This document shows positions 1-6,473 of a stretch of 7,071 nt of DNA, piece by piece. The DNA is from Candidatus Glassiibacteriota bacterium. Lineage in GTDB: Bacteria; Gemmatimonadota; Glassbacteria; GWA2-58-10. Position 1 is the first letter of the stretch; every line of letters starts with the position of its first letter. The translations under genes and the position numbers were made by a program. The stretch spans positions 1 to 7,071 of the forward strand of contig JAUVUV010000113.1 in assembly GCA_030604975.1 (NCBI GenBank). Reading direction: 5' to 3'. The notes under the pieces were generated by a model. That model was given only the letters and a program-made list of their open reading frames with translations, was not told the origin of the DNA and searched no databases.

Positions 1-2
1 AT

Positions 3-305
3 CCATACGAGGAGGAAATTGTCGGCGAGGCGGTGCACGGGGCCTCCGGAGCTTTCCAGTGGAACCAGCGTTTCAGGCGGCGCGTGCTGAGGGCTGCTTT
101 CGAGAACCTCATCGATTCGCAGTACGAACTGCTGGAGCTCTGGTGGAACCAGGCTGCAGGCGAGGGCAAGAACTGGTGGTGGCTTACTTTCCCACAGAGC
201 GAGCCCGCCGATACGCTCTATCTCAATTGCGAGGGAGCCCCCAGACGGTTCGCAATCACGCGCACAGTGCGTTACGGGACAATCGAGGCCAGGGAGGTGA
301 TCTGA
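3..305 (+). CDS. Small tail protein, 3' end only (gpM-like minor tail / distal-tail adaptor candidate)
   Basis: The frame is open to the left edge of the window, so the true start is outside; the GTG at 33 is only an internal Val codon. About 100 C-terminal residues are visible. The fragment is rich in aromatics, with FQWNQRFRRR, then ELWWNQ and NWWWLTFP, followed by two beta-strand-like segments, RRFAITRTVRY and TIEAREVI. A helix (LRAAFENLIDSQYELLELWW), then a G..WWW.TFP turn, then terminal strands is the general layout of small minor-tail proteins of the lambda gpM class, which sit between the tail tube and the tip. Its position immediately before a hub/fibre gene agrees. This assignment is by pattern and context only. 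The stop codon TGA (303-305) overlaps the ATG of the next gene by one base, implying translational coupling. Confidence 0.6.
   Translation, partial: PYEEEIVGEAVHGASGAFQWNQRFRRRVLRAAFENLIDSQYELLELWWNQAAGEGKNWWWLTFPQSEPADTLYLNCEGAPRRFAITRTVRYGTIEAREVI
293..300 (+). promoter_or_regulatory. Ribosome binding site that fixes the hub-gene start
   Basis: GGAGGTGA is nearly a full anti-Shine-Dalgarno match, four bases before the ATG at 305. It lies inside the last codons of the upstream gene. It decides the start of the large gene: the same frame is open back to 59, but nothing upstream has such a site, and the extra residues would overlap the upstream tail gene over their whole length. Confidence 0.85.
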
Positions 306-3300
306 TGGCGCTTGAGCCTACGAAAAAATGGCGGAAAGCCTCTGTTGCGGGAACCGCGCAGCCGGTACTTCTTTTCGAGTTCAAGCCGACAGTGCTCTAC
401 GCAGAGAAAAATTTCCGCGGCGACTGGGCAGCCGGCAGCCAGGTCTCGAATCTCGACCTGGAGCATACCACAGACGAGCTGCGCCTGGCTCAGGCCGAGA
501 TCACCCATCCCGCCAGGCAGCTGAAGCAGAACTACCAGGCCATTCTTCTGCACTCAGAGCCGAAACGGACGCTGGTGGGCGGTACCTGGACCGAGCGCTA
601 TTTCAACTACCCGGTCACGTTCGTCCAGATTGTCAAGTTCAGCACAGCGTTCCGCCTGAAAAAGCTCTACCTGGGGATAAACAACCGGGAAAACAAGGGC
701 AAGGTGAGTTTCTCGGTGCAGATCCTGGGCAATTTCCGCGATTTTCGCACGGTGCTGCCTCCCGGTATGGGTGGCTACAGGCGGGAGAGGCTGGATGTGC
801 CCAGCGAAATTGCCAAAATCCTCGCGGGAGCGGAGGTGCTTGCCGAGAAAACGATCGACCTTTCGAAGGACGACCTCCCTGAGAGCCAGGGGGGGCCTGT
901 CGAGGGCGTGGACTGGGAAACCGACTCTGCCGGGCGAAAGTGGCGGATTCTTGATTTCAACAAGGAGAATGTCTGGCTGCCCGGCGGGAACAGTCCCTGC
1001 GCGATTGCGATCAAGCTGGTCAACTCCGAGGGTGTGCGCGACGTGGAGCTGCTGGGCGGTGATTCGCGGAACGATTACTCAGGAGGCAATCTTTACCGTT
1101 TTAATGCCGAGGTGGGACTTTTCGCCGAGGTTGAGGCCAGCCTCTCGTTCAAGATGACCGCTTTCGGCTACGAGGCCAGCGGATCAGGGGTCTGGGAGCT
1201 CGACCTGGGCGAGGCTCCTTCAAGCGACCTGTCAGGCGAGCTTGAGCTTCGCTACACCGAACCACAGGGTACGAGCCTGACCTTTAAAATGCGCGAGGCT
1301 GCCACACAGTCCCTGCTCTCCTCGGCGAGATGGAGAATTGTCTCCGACAGCGCGAAAGTCACCAAAGGCTGGGTGCAGGTCAGACCAACATTCATCGCCG
1401 ATTCCAATCAACTTACCACGCCGAGAGTCTACTCGATGAGGGTGGCGTTCCGCAGCAGCCACAAGTTTGTCCTGGCAAGCGAGCCCCTTTTCGGCTACCC
1501 GAACGTTGTCAGCCAGGCTCCGGACTACTCGGTCGAGGGAGACCCGCTCTCCGGGGAGGCCCAGGCTACAGACACCAGCCGCATCGAGATGCTCGACCCC
1601 GGCGGGATGATCTCCGCGCTGTTTTCGCGCTATGAAATGAAAAACGACGAGATCGCGGTCAAACTCGGGTTCGCAGGCACAGGGCTGGCCGAGAGCGATT
1701 TTCTCCCGTTCAAGACGATCTGGATCGAGGACTGGGAGGTCGCCGAGGGCAGGGTGATCGTGCACGGCTACGACCAGCAGATCAGGTTCAAGCAGGCCGA
1801 GGCCCCCACCCCCGACGACCCGCCGGAAATGACCGAGGAAATCCACTACGAGAGGATGAACCCGGCTGAGATCAAAAGGGACTTTCTGCAGCGGGCGCGA
1901 ATCAGGCCGTCAAAAATCAACAATGCAAATTTCACCGCCCTGCAGTCTGCATTCGATTGGAAACTGACCCACGTGATCGAAAAGCCAATATCCCTCCAGG
2001 CCATCGACAGGGAGCTCAACAGGCACCTTCTGGCGTTCCAGGTGGTGGACGAAAGGGGAAAATGGCGCTGCGCCTATGCCGACCTGTCGGCAAGTCCCGA
2101 CCCGGACACGGAAAGCTTGGGTGGTGATGACCTGGTTGTCGGCAGCGAGGCATACTACCCTGGCCGCAAGCACCTTCGCAATGTTGTGGCTGTTCTTTTC
2201 GGCGGCAAAGGGCACGATGACAAGCAATACAGGGGAATTCAGATCGACTATGACGAAACCAGCGAGAAAGCGAACAAGGAACATACCTCGGATAAGCTTT
2301 ACAGCGAGTTCATCCCGATTTCCTCGCCGGAGGTAGCTTCCTCAGTGGCCCGCAGGCGGCTCAATCTCCAGAAAGAGGGCGTGCGGGTGATCGAATGGTC
2401 TACCAAACTCAAGTTCACCTACCTCCAGATCGGCGATCATATCCATCTCGATTCCACGCTTTACAGCCGCCCCGGTGTGAGTGATCCGAACCCGCTGCTG
2501 GTGATGATCACCCGGAAGAATATTGATCGCAACCTGGCTAAAATCCACTGGAGCGGACTTGTGCTGCTGGATAAGGCAGAGGGCGAGGGGAGTGCGCCTG
2601 TGGTTAATCCGCCGCAGAATGTGGCTGTTACCGCGAACGGGGGCGGCTCGGTCACCTGGTCCTGGGACAGGAGTGTGGATGACACAGGCGCAGCGGGCCG
2701 GAAATACGAGCTTTTCCAGCGCCCGGCCTACATGGACCACTGGGGAGCGAAAAAGCTGACTGTGATTGCCGCCGGCTCGGCGAGCTATTCCAAGCCTGAC
2801 AGCGATTTTGAAGAGCTTATCGCTTACGATTTCGGAGTCCGGTTCGTGGATTCAAACGGCCGCGCCTCCTTGATTGTCACAGATGAGGATGTCCTGCTTA
2901 AAGACAGCGCGCTCACTCCCCCCGGCGTTGCGGACTGGGCCCTGCTCAACCTTCACGGCGCGGTGAACATATACCTCACAAACGAGGTCCCGGGCGCCCA
3001 TCACTATAACGTTTACGTGCGGCTGAGCATGAATGCCGGCTGGCAACTGGCCGGTTCGATCCCGGCCAATGCGGAAAGAAGGGACGCATTTTCGTATATC
3101 CCGCCCAATCCTTTTGCAAGCGGAAGCGAGCGTTGGATAGCCTTTGCCCTGAGCACGGTTGACCAATGGGGCCGGGAGGGAGAGCGCGGCACCGAGCGCA
3201 CCATGGCTTATTCCCCCATGCCGTCTGCGGACGAGGTGCTCAATGCCCCGACACTGGCCTCAGCCGGGGGCTTCCCGCAGATCAGACGCAAAGCTGTGGG

Positions 3301-4711
3301 GCCGTACCAGGCCTTTTCGATCCGGCTCAAAATCGAGCCCTACTCCGGTGAGCAAGACCTGGTCGAGCGCTATGAGGTTTGGCGCCGGGATGACAATGGG
3401 AGCAACCAGACGAGCTGGACAGAGTGGCAGCAATTGCCGGACTACCGGATCAAACAGAATGAATCCGGCGATCCGGCCCCATTGGTGATCTTTTATGACA
3501 ACACTGACCGCAAGCTCAAGCCGGGACATTATTACCAGTTCAAGGCGAGGGCTGTGGGCAATAACGGCCGGCCAGGGGTTTTCAGCAACACACAGACCGT
3601 GCAGCTCACAGATGACACCATCGGTCCGGACCAGCCTGTGATCACGGTTACTTCTCTGCCCCTCGGCCTTCTGATCAATATCAGCGAACCGGCACAGGGC
3701 GGCGGAGAATGCCCTGATTTTTCGCATTTCAAGATCGAGGGCAAAAAAAGCGGCGGCTCCTGGGAGATACTCGATCCGGAATACAGAAGCACGGTCTATA
3801 TCCACGATCTGGCAAACGCCAGTATGGATGAATCCTGGCAATTCAGGGTGACTGCTTACGATTATAGTGGCAATGCCAGCACGGTCAGCGCGACGAGCTC
3901 GGCCAAGAGCCCTCAGAAGGCGAGCGGGGCGGCGATCCAGGCGGATGCGATAACTACGGGCCACGTCAATTTCATGGTTGTGGGAACCAGTAATGTAGTT
4001 GGCACGATAAACGTCTCGAGCGAGGGAATAAAGATCAATGCAGGGAAAATTAAAATCTCAGGATCGACTGAGTTTGCTTCAGGCTACAATCCGACCACGA
4101 AAGTGGGAGCCCTGGGGGGACAGTACAACAGTGCAGCCAGCGGCGCCAGGGTAAGGATTTTCCCGGATGCCAATACTGGGCTTCTGGTGACAGACGGCAC
4201 GAATGACGTTTTTAAATGTCTTGTAGGCGGTACGGATGTTGGAGATGTGATTATCGGCAACCCGAGCGGCTATTATATCAAATGGGATAAAAGCGAAGGA
4301 ACTTTAAAGTTAAAGGGTTATTTAAAATCAGGTTCGAGAATAGAGGTTTCACAATTGGATCTTCCTGATATTTCAGGTTATAGAATACGCCTTAGAAATT
4401 TAAGTAAAGGTGGTAATCTAACAATAAGAAATGATTTGGGTGCCGCGACATTTGCTGTAAATCACTTAGACGATGAATTTATTTATTGCGGTTTAGATTT
4501 AGATATTGCTACAGGTAAGGTTATCCAAATAGGCGGAAATCAAGTTGTCGGCACGCGCCAGGTTGCGGTCGGGGACGCTTCAAATGCCACCGGCGATCCA
4601 ACCCAGTGGAGCGAGTGCGTGACAAAGGCCGATTTCAACGCATTCGTGAGTAAATTCAATACCCTGCTGGATAAGGTCGGAACTCCGGGCCATGGATTGA
4701 CAGCTGATTAG
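305..4711 (+). CDS. Tail-tip hub and central fibre protein with four FnIII-like domains (1468 aa)
   Basis: This is probably the protein that closes the tail tube and carries the central host-recognition fibre. Approximate domain order by residue: 1-170 and 200-390 are beta-rich and jelly-roll-like, the second ending in a RYTEP...SLTFKMRE...GWVQVRPTF pattern. Residues 395-500 look like a hub barrel (SRIEMLDPGGMISALFSRYE, then LPFKTIWIEDWEVAEGRVIV). Residues 515-760 complete a gp27/J-like hub (NPAEIKRDFLQRARI; ISLQAIDRELNRHLLAF; RNVVAVLFGG; LQIGDHIHLDS). Four FnIII-like domains follow at about 768-868, 870-972, 979-1102 and 1109-1204. From 1207 a fibre trunk begins (AAIQADAITTGHVNF, GKIKISGSTEFASGYNPTTK), and 1280-1468 is the tip, ending in an amphipathic helix (DFNAFVSKFNTLLDKV). 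The ATG at 305 is chosen for its ribosome site and one-base overlap with the previous stop. TAG is followed in frame by TAA. The role is secure at class level. Fold names are inferred from sequence pattern. The tip-coding DNA is strikingly AT-rich (separate entry). Confidence 0.88.
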   Translation: MALEPTKKWRKASVAGTAQPVLLFEFKPTVLYAEKNFRGDWAAGSQVSNLDLEHTTDELRLAQAEITHPARQLKQNYQAILLHSEPKRTLVGGTWTERYFNYPVTFVQIVKFSTAFRLKKLYLGINNRENKGKVSFSVQILGNFRDFRTVLPPGMGGYRRERLDVPSEIAKILAGAEVLAEKTIDLSKDDLPESQGGPVEGVDWETDSAGRKWRILDFNKENVWLPGGNSPCAIAIKLVNSEGVRDVELLGGDSRNDYSGGNLYRFNAEVGLFAEVEASLSFKMTAFGYEASGSGVWELDLGEAPSSDLSGELELRYTEPQGTSLTFKMREAATQSLLSSARWRIVSDSAKVTKGWVQVRPTFIADSNQLTTPRVYSMRVAFRSSHKFVLASEPLFGYPNVVSQAPDYSVEGDPLSGEAQATDTSRIEMLDPGGMISALFSRYEMKNDEIAVKLGFAGTGLAESDFLPFKTIWIEDWEVAEGRVIVHGYDQQIRFKQAEAPTPDDPPEMTEEIHYERMNPAEIKRDFLQRARIRPSKINNANFTALQSAFDWKLTHVIEKPISLQAIDRELNRHLLAFQVVDERGKWRCAYADLSASPDPDTESLGGDDLVVGSEAYYPGRKHLRNVVAVLFGGKGHDDKQYRGIQIDYDETSEKANKEHTSDKLYSEFIPISSPEVASSVARRRLNLQKEGVRVIEWSTKLKFTYLQIGDHIHLDSTLYSRPGVSDPNPLLVMITRKNIDRNLAKIHWSGLVLLDKAEGEGSAPVVNPPQNVAVTANGGGSVTWSWDRSVDDTGAAGRKYELFQRPAYMDHWGAKKLTVIAAGSASYSKPDSDFEELIAYDFGVRFVDSNGRASLIVTDEDVLLKDSALTPPGVADWALLNLHGAVNIYLTNEVPGAHHYNVYVRLSMNAGWQLAGSIPANAERRDAFSYIPPNPFASGSERWIAFALSTVDQWGREGERGTERTMAYSPMPSADEVLNAPTLASAGGFPQIRRKAVGPYQAFSIRLKIEPYSGEQDLVERYEVWRRDDNGSNQTSWTEWQQLPDYRIKQNESGDPAPLVIFYDNTDRKLKPGHYYQFKARAVGNNGRPGVFSNTQTVQLTDDTIGPDQPVITVTSLPLGLLINISEPAQGGGECPDFSHFKIEGKKSGGSWEILDPEYRSTVYIHDLANASMDESWQFRVTAYDYSGNASTVSATSSAKSPQKASGAAIQADAITTGHVNFMVVGTSNVVGTINVSSEGIKINAGKIKISGSTEFASGYNPTTKVGALGGQYNSAASGARVRIFPDANTGLLVTDGTNDVFKCLVGGTDVGDVIIGNPSGYYIKWDKSEGTLKLKGYLKSGSRIEVSQLDLPDISGYRIRLRNLSKGGNLTIRNDLGAATFAVNHLDDEFIYCGLDLDIATGKVIQIGGNQVVGTRQVAVGDASNATGDPTQWSECVTKADFNAFVSKFNTLLDKVGTPGHGLTAD
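4271..4540 (+). other. AT-rich island inside the fibre-tip coding region
   Basis: I count 88 G or C in these 270 bases (about 33%), against about 58% in one 60-base line of the same gene (901-960). Codon choice changes too: Leu is often TTA, CTA or TTG and Arg includes AGA, with ATA and AAT common, whereas the rest of the gene favours CTG/CTC and CGC. The frame stays open throughout, covering about residues 1323-1412. The normal composition returns abruptly near 4548. The preceding 250 bases are only mildly lower in GC. This looks like a swapped-in receptor-binding module, although composition alone does not prove transfer. Confidence 0.75.
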
Positions 4712-4738
4712 TAAGGGCGGTTCGCGAACCGCCCCTAC
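4711..4738. repeat. Perfect palindrome after the hub gene (REP/BIME-like)
   Basis: The arm GGGCGGTTCG at 4715-4724 is followed with no spacer by its exact reverse complement at 4725-4734, a 20-base perfect palindrome. Adding the flanks gives GTAa...cTAC, so the inverted repeat reaches 28 bases (4711-4738) with one A/C mismatch. It starts at the last base of the hub stop codon. No T-run follows, so it is not a classical intrinsic terminator. It resembles short GTAGGGG-type palindromes dispersed in bacterial chromosomes. That is recognition by style, not a match I could test. In RNA it could form a stable hairpin that protects the upstream message or tunes expression of the next gene. Confidence 0.8.
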
Positions 4739-4757
4739 GGGGCAGGGGAGGGAGAAC

Positions 4758-4970
4758 ATGATGCAGGAAAAACTCGAAGCCCGAATCGAGGAGCTGAAAC
4801 AGAAATTGAACCAACTCCAGGCAAGGCACACCGAGCTAACCCAGGAGCTCCAGGCAGTCGCCAACGAGTTTGTCAAGACTCAGGGGTCACTCGAGGAAGC
4901 CTATTATCAAGTAAAGGAACTGGCAAAGCCGCCCGGCAAAGGAAAAGCTGAGAAGGGAGGAGATAAATGA
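4758..4970 (+). CDS. Small coiled-coil protein of unknown function (70 aa)
   Basis: The product is almost entirely helical heptad sequence: EKLEARIEELKQKL, then NQLQARHTELTQELQAV, with hydrophobic residues at a/d positions up to about residue 56. A basic, glycine-lysine tail (PPGKGKAEKGGDK) follows. There is no signal peptide or membrane segment. Two adjacent ATG codons (4758 and 4761) can both use the purine-rich GGGGAGGGAG just upstream; the first is annotated. The last four bases, ATGA, overlap the start of the next gene. Small coiled-coil proteins are common next to phage fibre genes, where they can serve as oligomerisation or assembly factors. That role is inferred from position, and no specific family is recognised. 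Confidence 0.75.
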   Translation: MMQEKLEARIEELKQKLNQLQARHTELTQELQAVANEFVKTQGSLEEAYYQVKELAKPPGKGKAEKGGDK

Positions 4971-5575
4971 GCGTACTCAGGTTATACGAAGACTCGGACC
5001 TGACCCTACTAGTCTCGAAAGATGGAGATTTCACCAACCCGGACGACGAGGACTCACTGGATGGCACAAACGGGGATACCGCCCAGAAGGCTCTCTGGGC
5101 AGCAGTGGAGCAGACAACCCTGTCGAGCGATATAGATGACTCCACCCAAACTGTTCCTTTGGCAGCGGCACGGTTCGCCGACACGAATTACAGTGTGATC
5201 ATAGTCGGGAGTGAGAAGATGCTGATCACCTCGGGCCACGGCACGAACTCGCTCACAGTGACCCGTGGATACAATGGCACAACACCGGCGAGCCACTCCA
5301 GCGGGGATCCTGTGCAGCTGGCCTATGAGTGCAGCTCGATCTCGATCGACTGCGTGGACAATGAGGGGTCGGACGAGTCGGACTGGGTCACCTATTGTGA
5401 CGACGACGGCGGCAGCCCGGAGGGTACCTGGGAGGCGCCGCATTCAATGGCTAACCTGAATTACGACCAGAGCCAGAAGATCTGGCGAAGGGTGGTCGTG
5501 CCGGCCTCTACACCGGCTGCATACAAGCGGGACCTTGTGCACAGGCTGTCGGCCACGATCAACGAGACCACGTAA
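4967..5575 (+). CDS. Small beta-rich tail accessory protein with NGTT module (202 aa)
   Basis: The ATG overlaps the previous stop as ATGA and is preceded by GGGAGGAG (4955-4962) at a four-base spacing, so the start is firm. Residues 1-49 are an acidic N-terminal part (LYEDSDLTLLVSKDGDF, DGTNGDTAQKALW). Residues 50-119 form a module starting TTLSSDID and ending TVTRGYNGTTPASHSSGDPV. Residues 120-202 return to beta-strand sequence with W..YC, GTWEAPH and a closing strand region (KIWRRVVVPASTP...KRDLVHRLSATI). The second and last parts together read like one beta-sandwich interrupted by the module. Modules of this LTVTRG.NGTT..AH style occur in phage tail and fibre proteins. No enzyme motif is visible. 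The likely role is a tail-tip or fibre-associated structural protein; the exact function is unknown. Confidence 0.8.
   Translation: MSVLRLYEDSDLTLLVSKDGDFTNPDDEDSLDGTNGDTAQKALWAAVEQTTLSSDIDDSTQTVPLAAARFADTNYSVIIVGSEKMLITSGHGTNSLTVTRGYNGTTPASHSSGDPVQLAYECSSISIDCVDNEGSDESDWVTYCDDDGGSPEGTWEAPHSMANLNYDQSQKIWRRVVVPASTPAAYKRDLVHRLSATINETT
5114..5323 (+). repeat. NGTT-type beta module, copy 1 (protein-level duplication)
   Basis: This encodes residues 50-119 of the 202-residue protein. It aligns with 5643-5840 in the next gene. The shared positions are T.L at the start, VG.E...I near the middle and TVTR..NGTT...H..G..V.LA at the end. The DNA has diverged strongly, so this is an old duplication or two independent acquisitions of one domain. 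Confidence 0.75.
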
Positions 5576-5588
5576 AGGGGGTAGAGCG

Positions 5589-6095
5589 ATGCAACTTGTA
5601 GCACAGACAAGCTCACGAGGCAAGGTGGTCTCGCAGAATGCGACCAGGCTCACTGCAGCACTGGCCCAGGGCGCGACCACGATGTATATCGCCGATGACA
5701 TATTCAGTAACAACGATGTGGTCACTGTCGGCGAGGAGGATATCCGGATCGATTCTGCCGGAACCACTTGCACTGTTACACGCGCCCGGAACGGCACCAC
5801 GGATACAGACCATGCGGACGGGTCGAACGTGCGTCTTGCCTCGGGCACCGAGTTGTTAACTCACTCGTTCGACGGATCGACCTACCTCTCGGCAATCCGT
5901 TGCGGAGGCGAGGTCGAGGCAATGTTCGCAATCGAAATCGGCGGCACGATCAAATACATTGCGGCCTCAACCCCCTACCAGCTCGAGGTGTTTTTCCCGA
6001 TGAGCCGCTACCAGCCCGCGGATTCGACCACGATCAAGGTGCTGGTCTGGTCCTGGGTCGAAGAGGCCGTGTTTTGGACGGAGATGCAGAGCTGA
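5589..6095 (+). CDS. Second small beta-rich tail accessory protein with NGTT module (168 aa)
   Basis: The ATG at 5589 follows AGGGGG (5576-5581) by seven bases and lies 13 bases after the previous stop. The same frame is open back to a GTG at 5535, but that start would overlap the upstream gene and lacks a ribosome site. Residues 19-84 are a second copy of the module seen in the preceding protein (VTVGEEDIRI, then TVTRARNGTTDTDHADGSNV). Residues 85-168 are a different beta-rich domain (LLTHSFDGSTYLSAIRCGGE, AMFAIEIGGTIKYI, PYQLEVFFPM, IKVLVWSWVEEAVFW). There is no signal peptide, membrane helix or catalytic motif. Its place in a coupled gene run behind the tail hub suggests a virion surface or fibre component. 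Its stop overlaps the next ATG (TGATG). Confidence 0.8.
   Translation: MQLVAQTSSRGKVVSQNATRLTAALAQGATTMYIADDIFSNNDVVTVGEEDIRIDSAGTTCTVTRARNGTTDTDHADGSNVRLASGTELLTHSFDGSTYLSAIRCGGEVEAMFAIEIGGTIKYIAASTPYQLEVFFPMSRYQPADSTTIKVLVWSWVEEAVFWTEMQS
5643..5840 (+). repeat. NGTT-type beta module, copy 2
   Basis: This encodes residues 19-84 of the 168-residue protein and pairs with the copy at 5114-5323. Compared with copy 1 it is a few residues shorter in the strand-turn region before TVTR, and the conserved Gly after TVTR is Ala. Confidence 0.75.
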
Positions 6096-6469
6096 TGTTT
6101 TACTCGCTTGCACAACACAGTTTCCAGTTTTTCTTCCAACCGGATTATGAGATCAACTGGATCACCACATCCAGCGACAGCTCGTTCAGGATCGCCAATA
6201 CGGTCCAGGACGACCATGACAGCCTGTTTCAGATCCGGAATTCGGCGCAGATCGATCATGACACCTCCTTCGAGATCTTTGCGCTCGAGGATATCGACCA
6301 CGACACAGCTTTCCGGGTGCAGGCAGTGGCCCTCTGCGATAGCCGTTACGTGATCACAGCCAGCGAGCAGATCAATCACGACATACTGTTTGAGATCGGG
6401 GAGACCGGGAAAACAATCGACCATGCAATCCTGTTCACGATCCGCCAAGAGGACGAGTTTACAAACTGA
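6095..6469 (+). CDS. Protein of tandem 14-residue IDHD repeats (124 aa)
   Basis: The start is set by the TGATG overlap with the preceding stop; an in-frame extension upstream to 5768 would lie wholly inside the previous gene. The nearest GGAG (6080-6083) is 11 bases away, so translation probably depends on coupling. After a short N-terminus (MFYSLAQHSFQFFFQPDYEI), the chain is made of successive units: a degenerate one at 25-38, DDHDSLFQIRNSAQ (39-52), IDHDTSFEIFALED (53-66), IDHDTAFRVQAVAL (67-80), a degenerate unit (81-92), INHDILFEIGETGKT (93-107) and IDHAILFTIRQED (108-120). Alternating hydrophobics suggest one or two beta strands per repeat, as in stacked beta or fibrous folds. It may be a short fibre or spike part of the tail. 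No known function is recognised. Confidence 0.75.
   Translation: MFYSLAQHSFQFFFQPDYEINWITTSSDSSFRIANTVQDDHDSLFQIRNSAQIDHDTSFEIFALEDIDHDTAFRVQAVALCDSRYVITASEQINHDILFEIGETGKTIDHAILFTIRQEDEFTN
6209..6451 (+). repeat. Tandem 42-base units encoding the IDHD repeat
   Basis: Three consecutive exact-length 42-base units (6209-6334) are followed by a 36-base degenerate unit, a 45-base unit and a final partial unit. They are conserved in protein pattern ([ID][DN]HD..F.[IV]) more than in DNA: each core begins with variants of ATCGACCACGACAC. An earlier degenerate unit precedes 6209. Confidence 0.75.
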
Positions 6470-6473
6470 CACA

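Noticed and set aside
59..304. Upstream in-frame extension of the hub gene from 59
   Set aside because: It overlaps the upstream tail gene entirely, whereas ATG 305 has a near-perfect ribosome site and a one-base stop/start overlap.
1232..1846. 204-residue open frame on the minus strand
   Set aside because: It lies wholly within the hub gene, which has clear domain content; long antisense frames are expected in GC-rich coding DNA, and no ribosome site or recognisable protein is seen.
3260..3964. 234-residue open frame on the minus strand
   Set aside because: It is antisense to the FnIII-like domains, with Arg/Ala-rich composition typical of a shadow frame.
4271..4711. Diversity-generating retroelement target at the fibre C-terminus
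   Set aside because: There is no reverse transcriptase, no template-like near repeat and no C-type lectin pattern in the window. The low GC spans all codon positions and is not limited to adenine sites.
4711..4738. Intrinsic transcription terminator
   Set aside because: The stem is excellent, but the following bases are CGGGGCAGGGG with no T-run, so a repeat or RNA stability element is the safer call.
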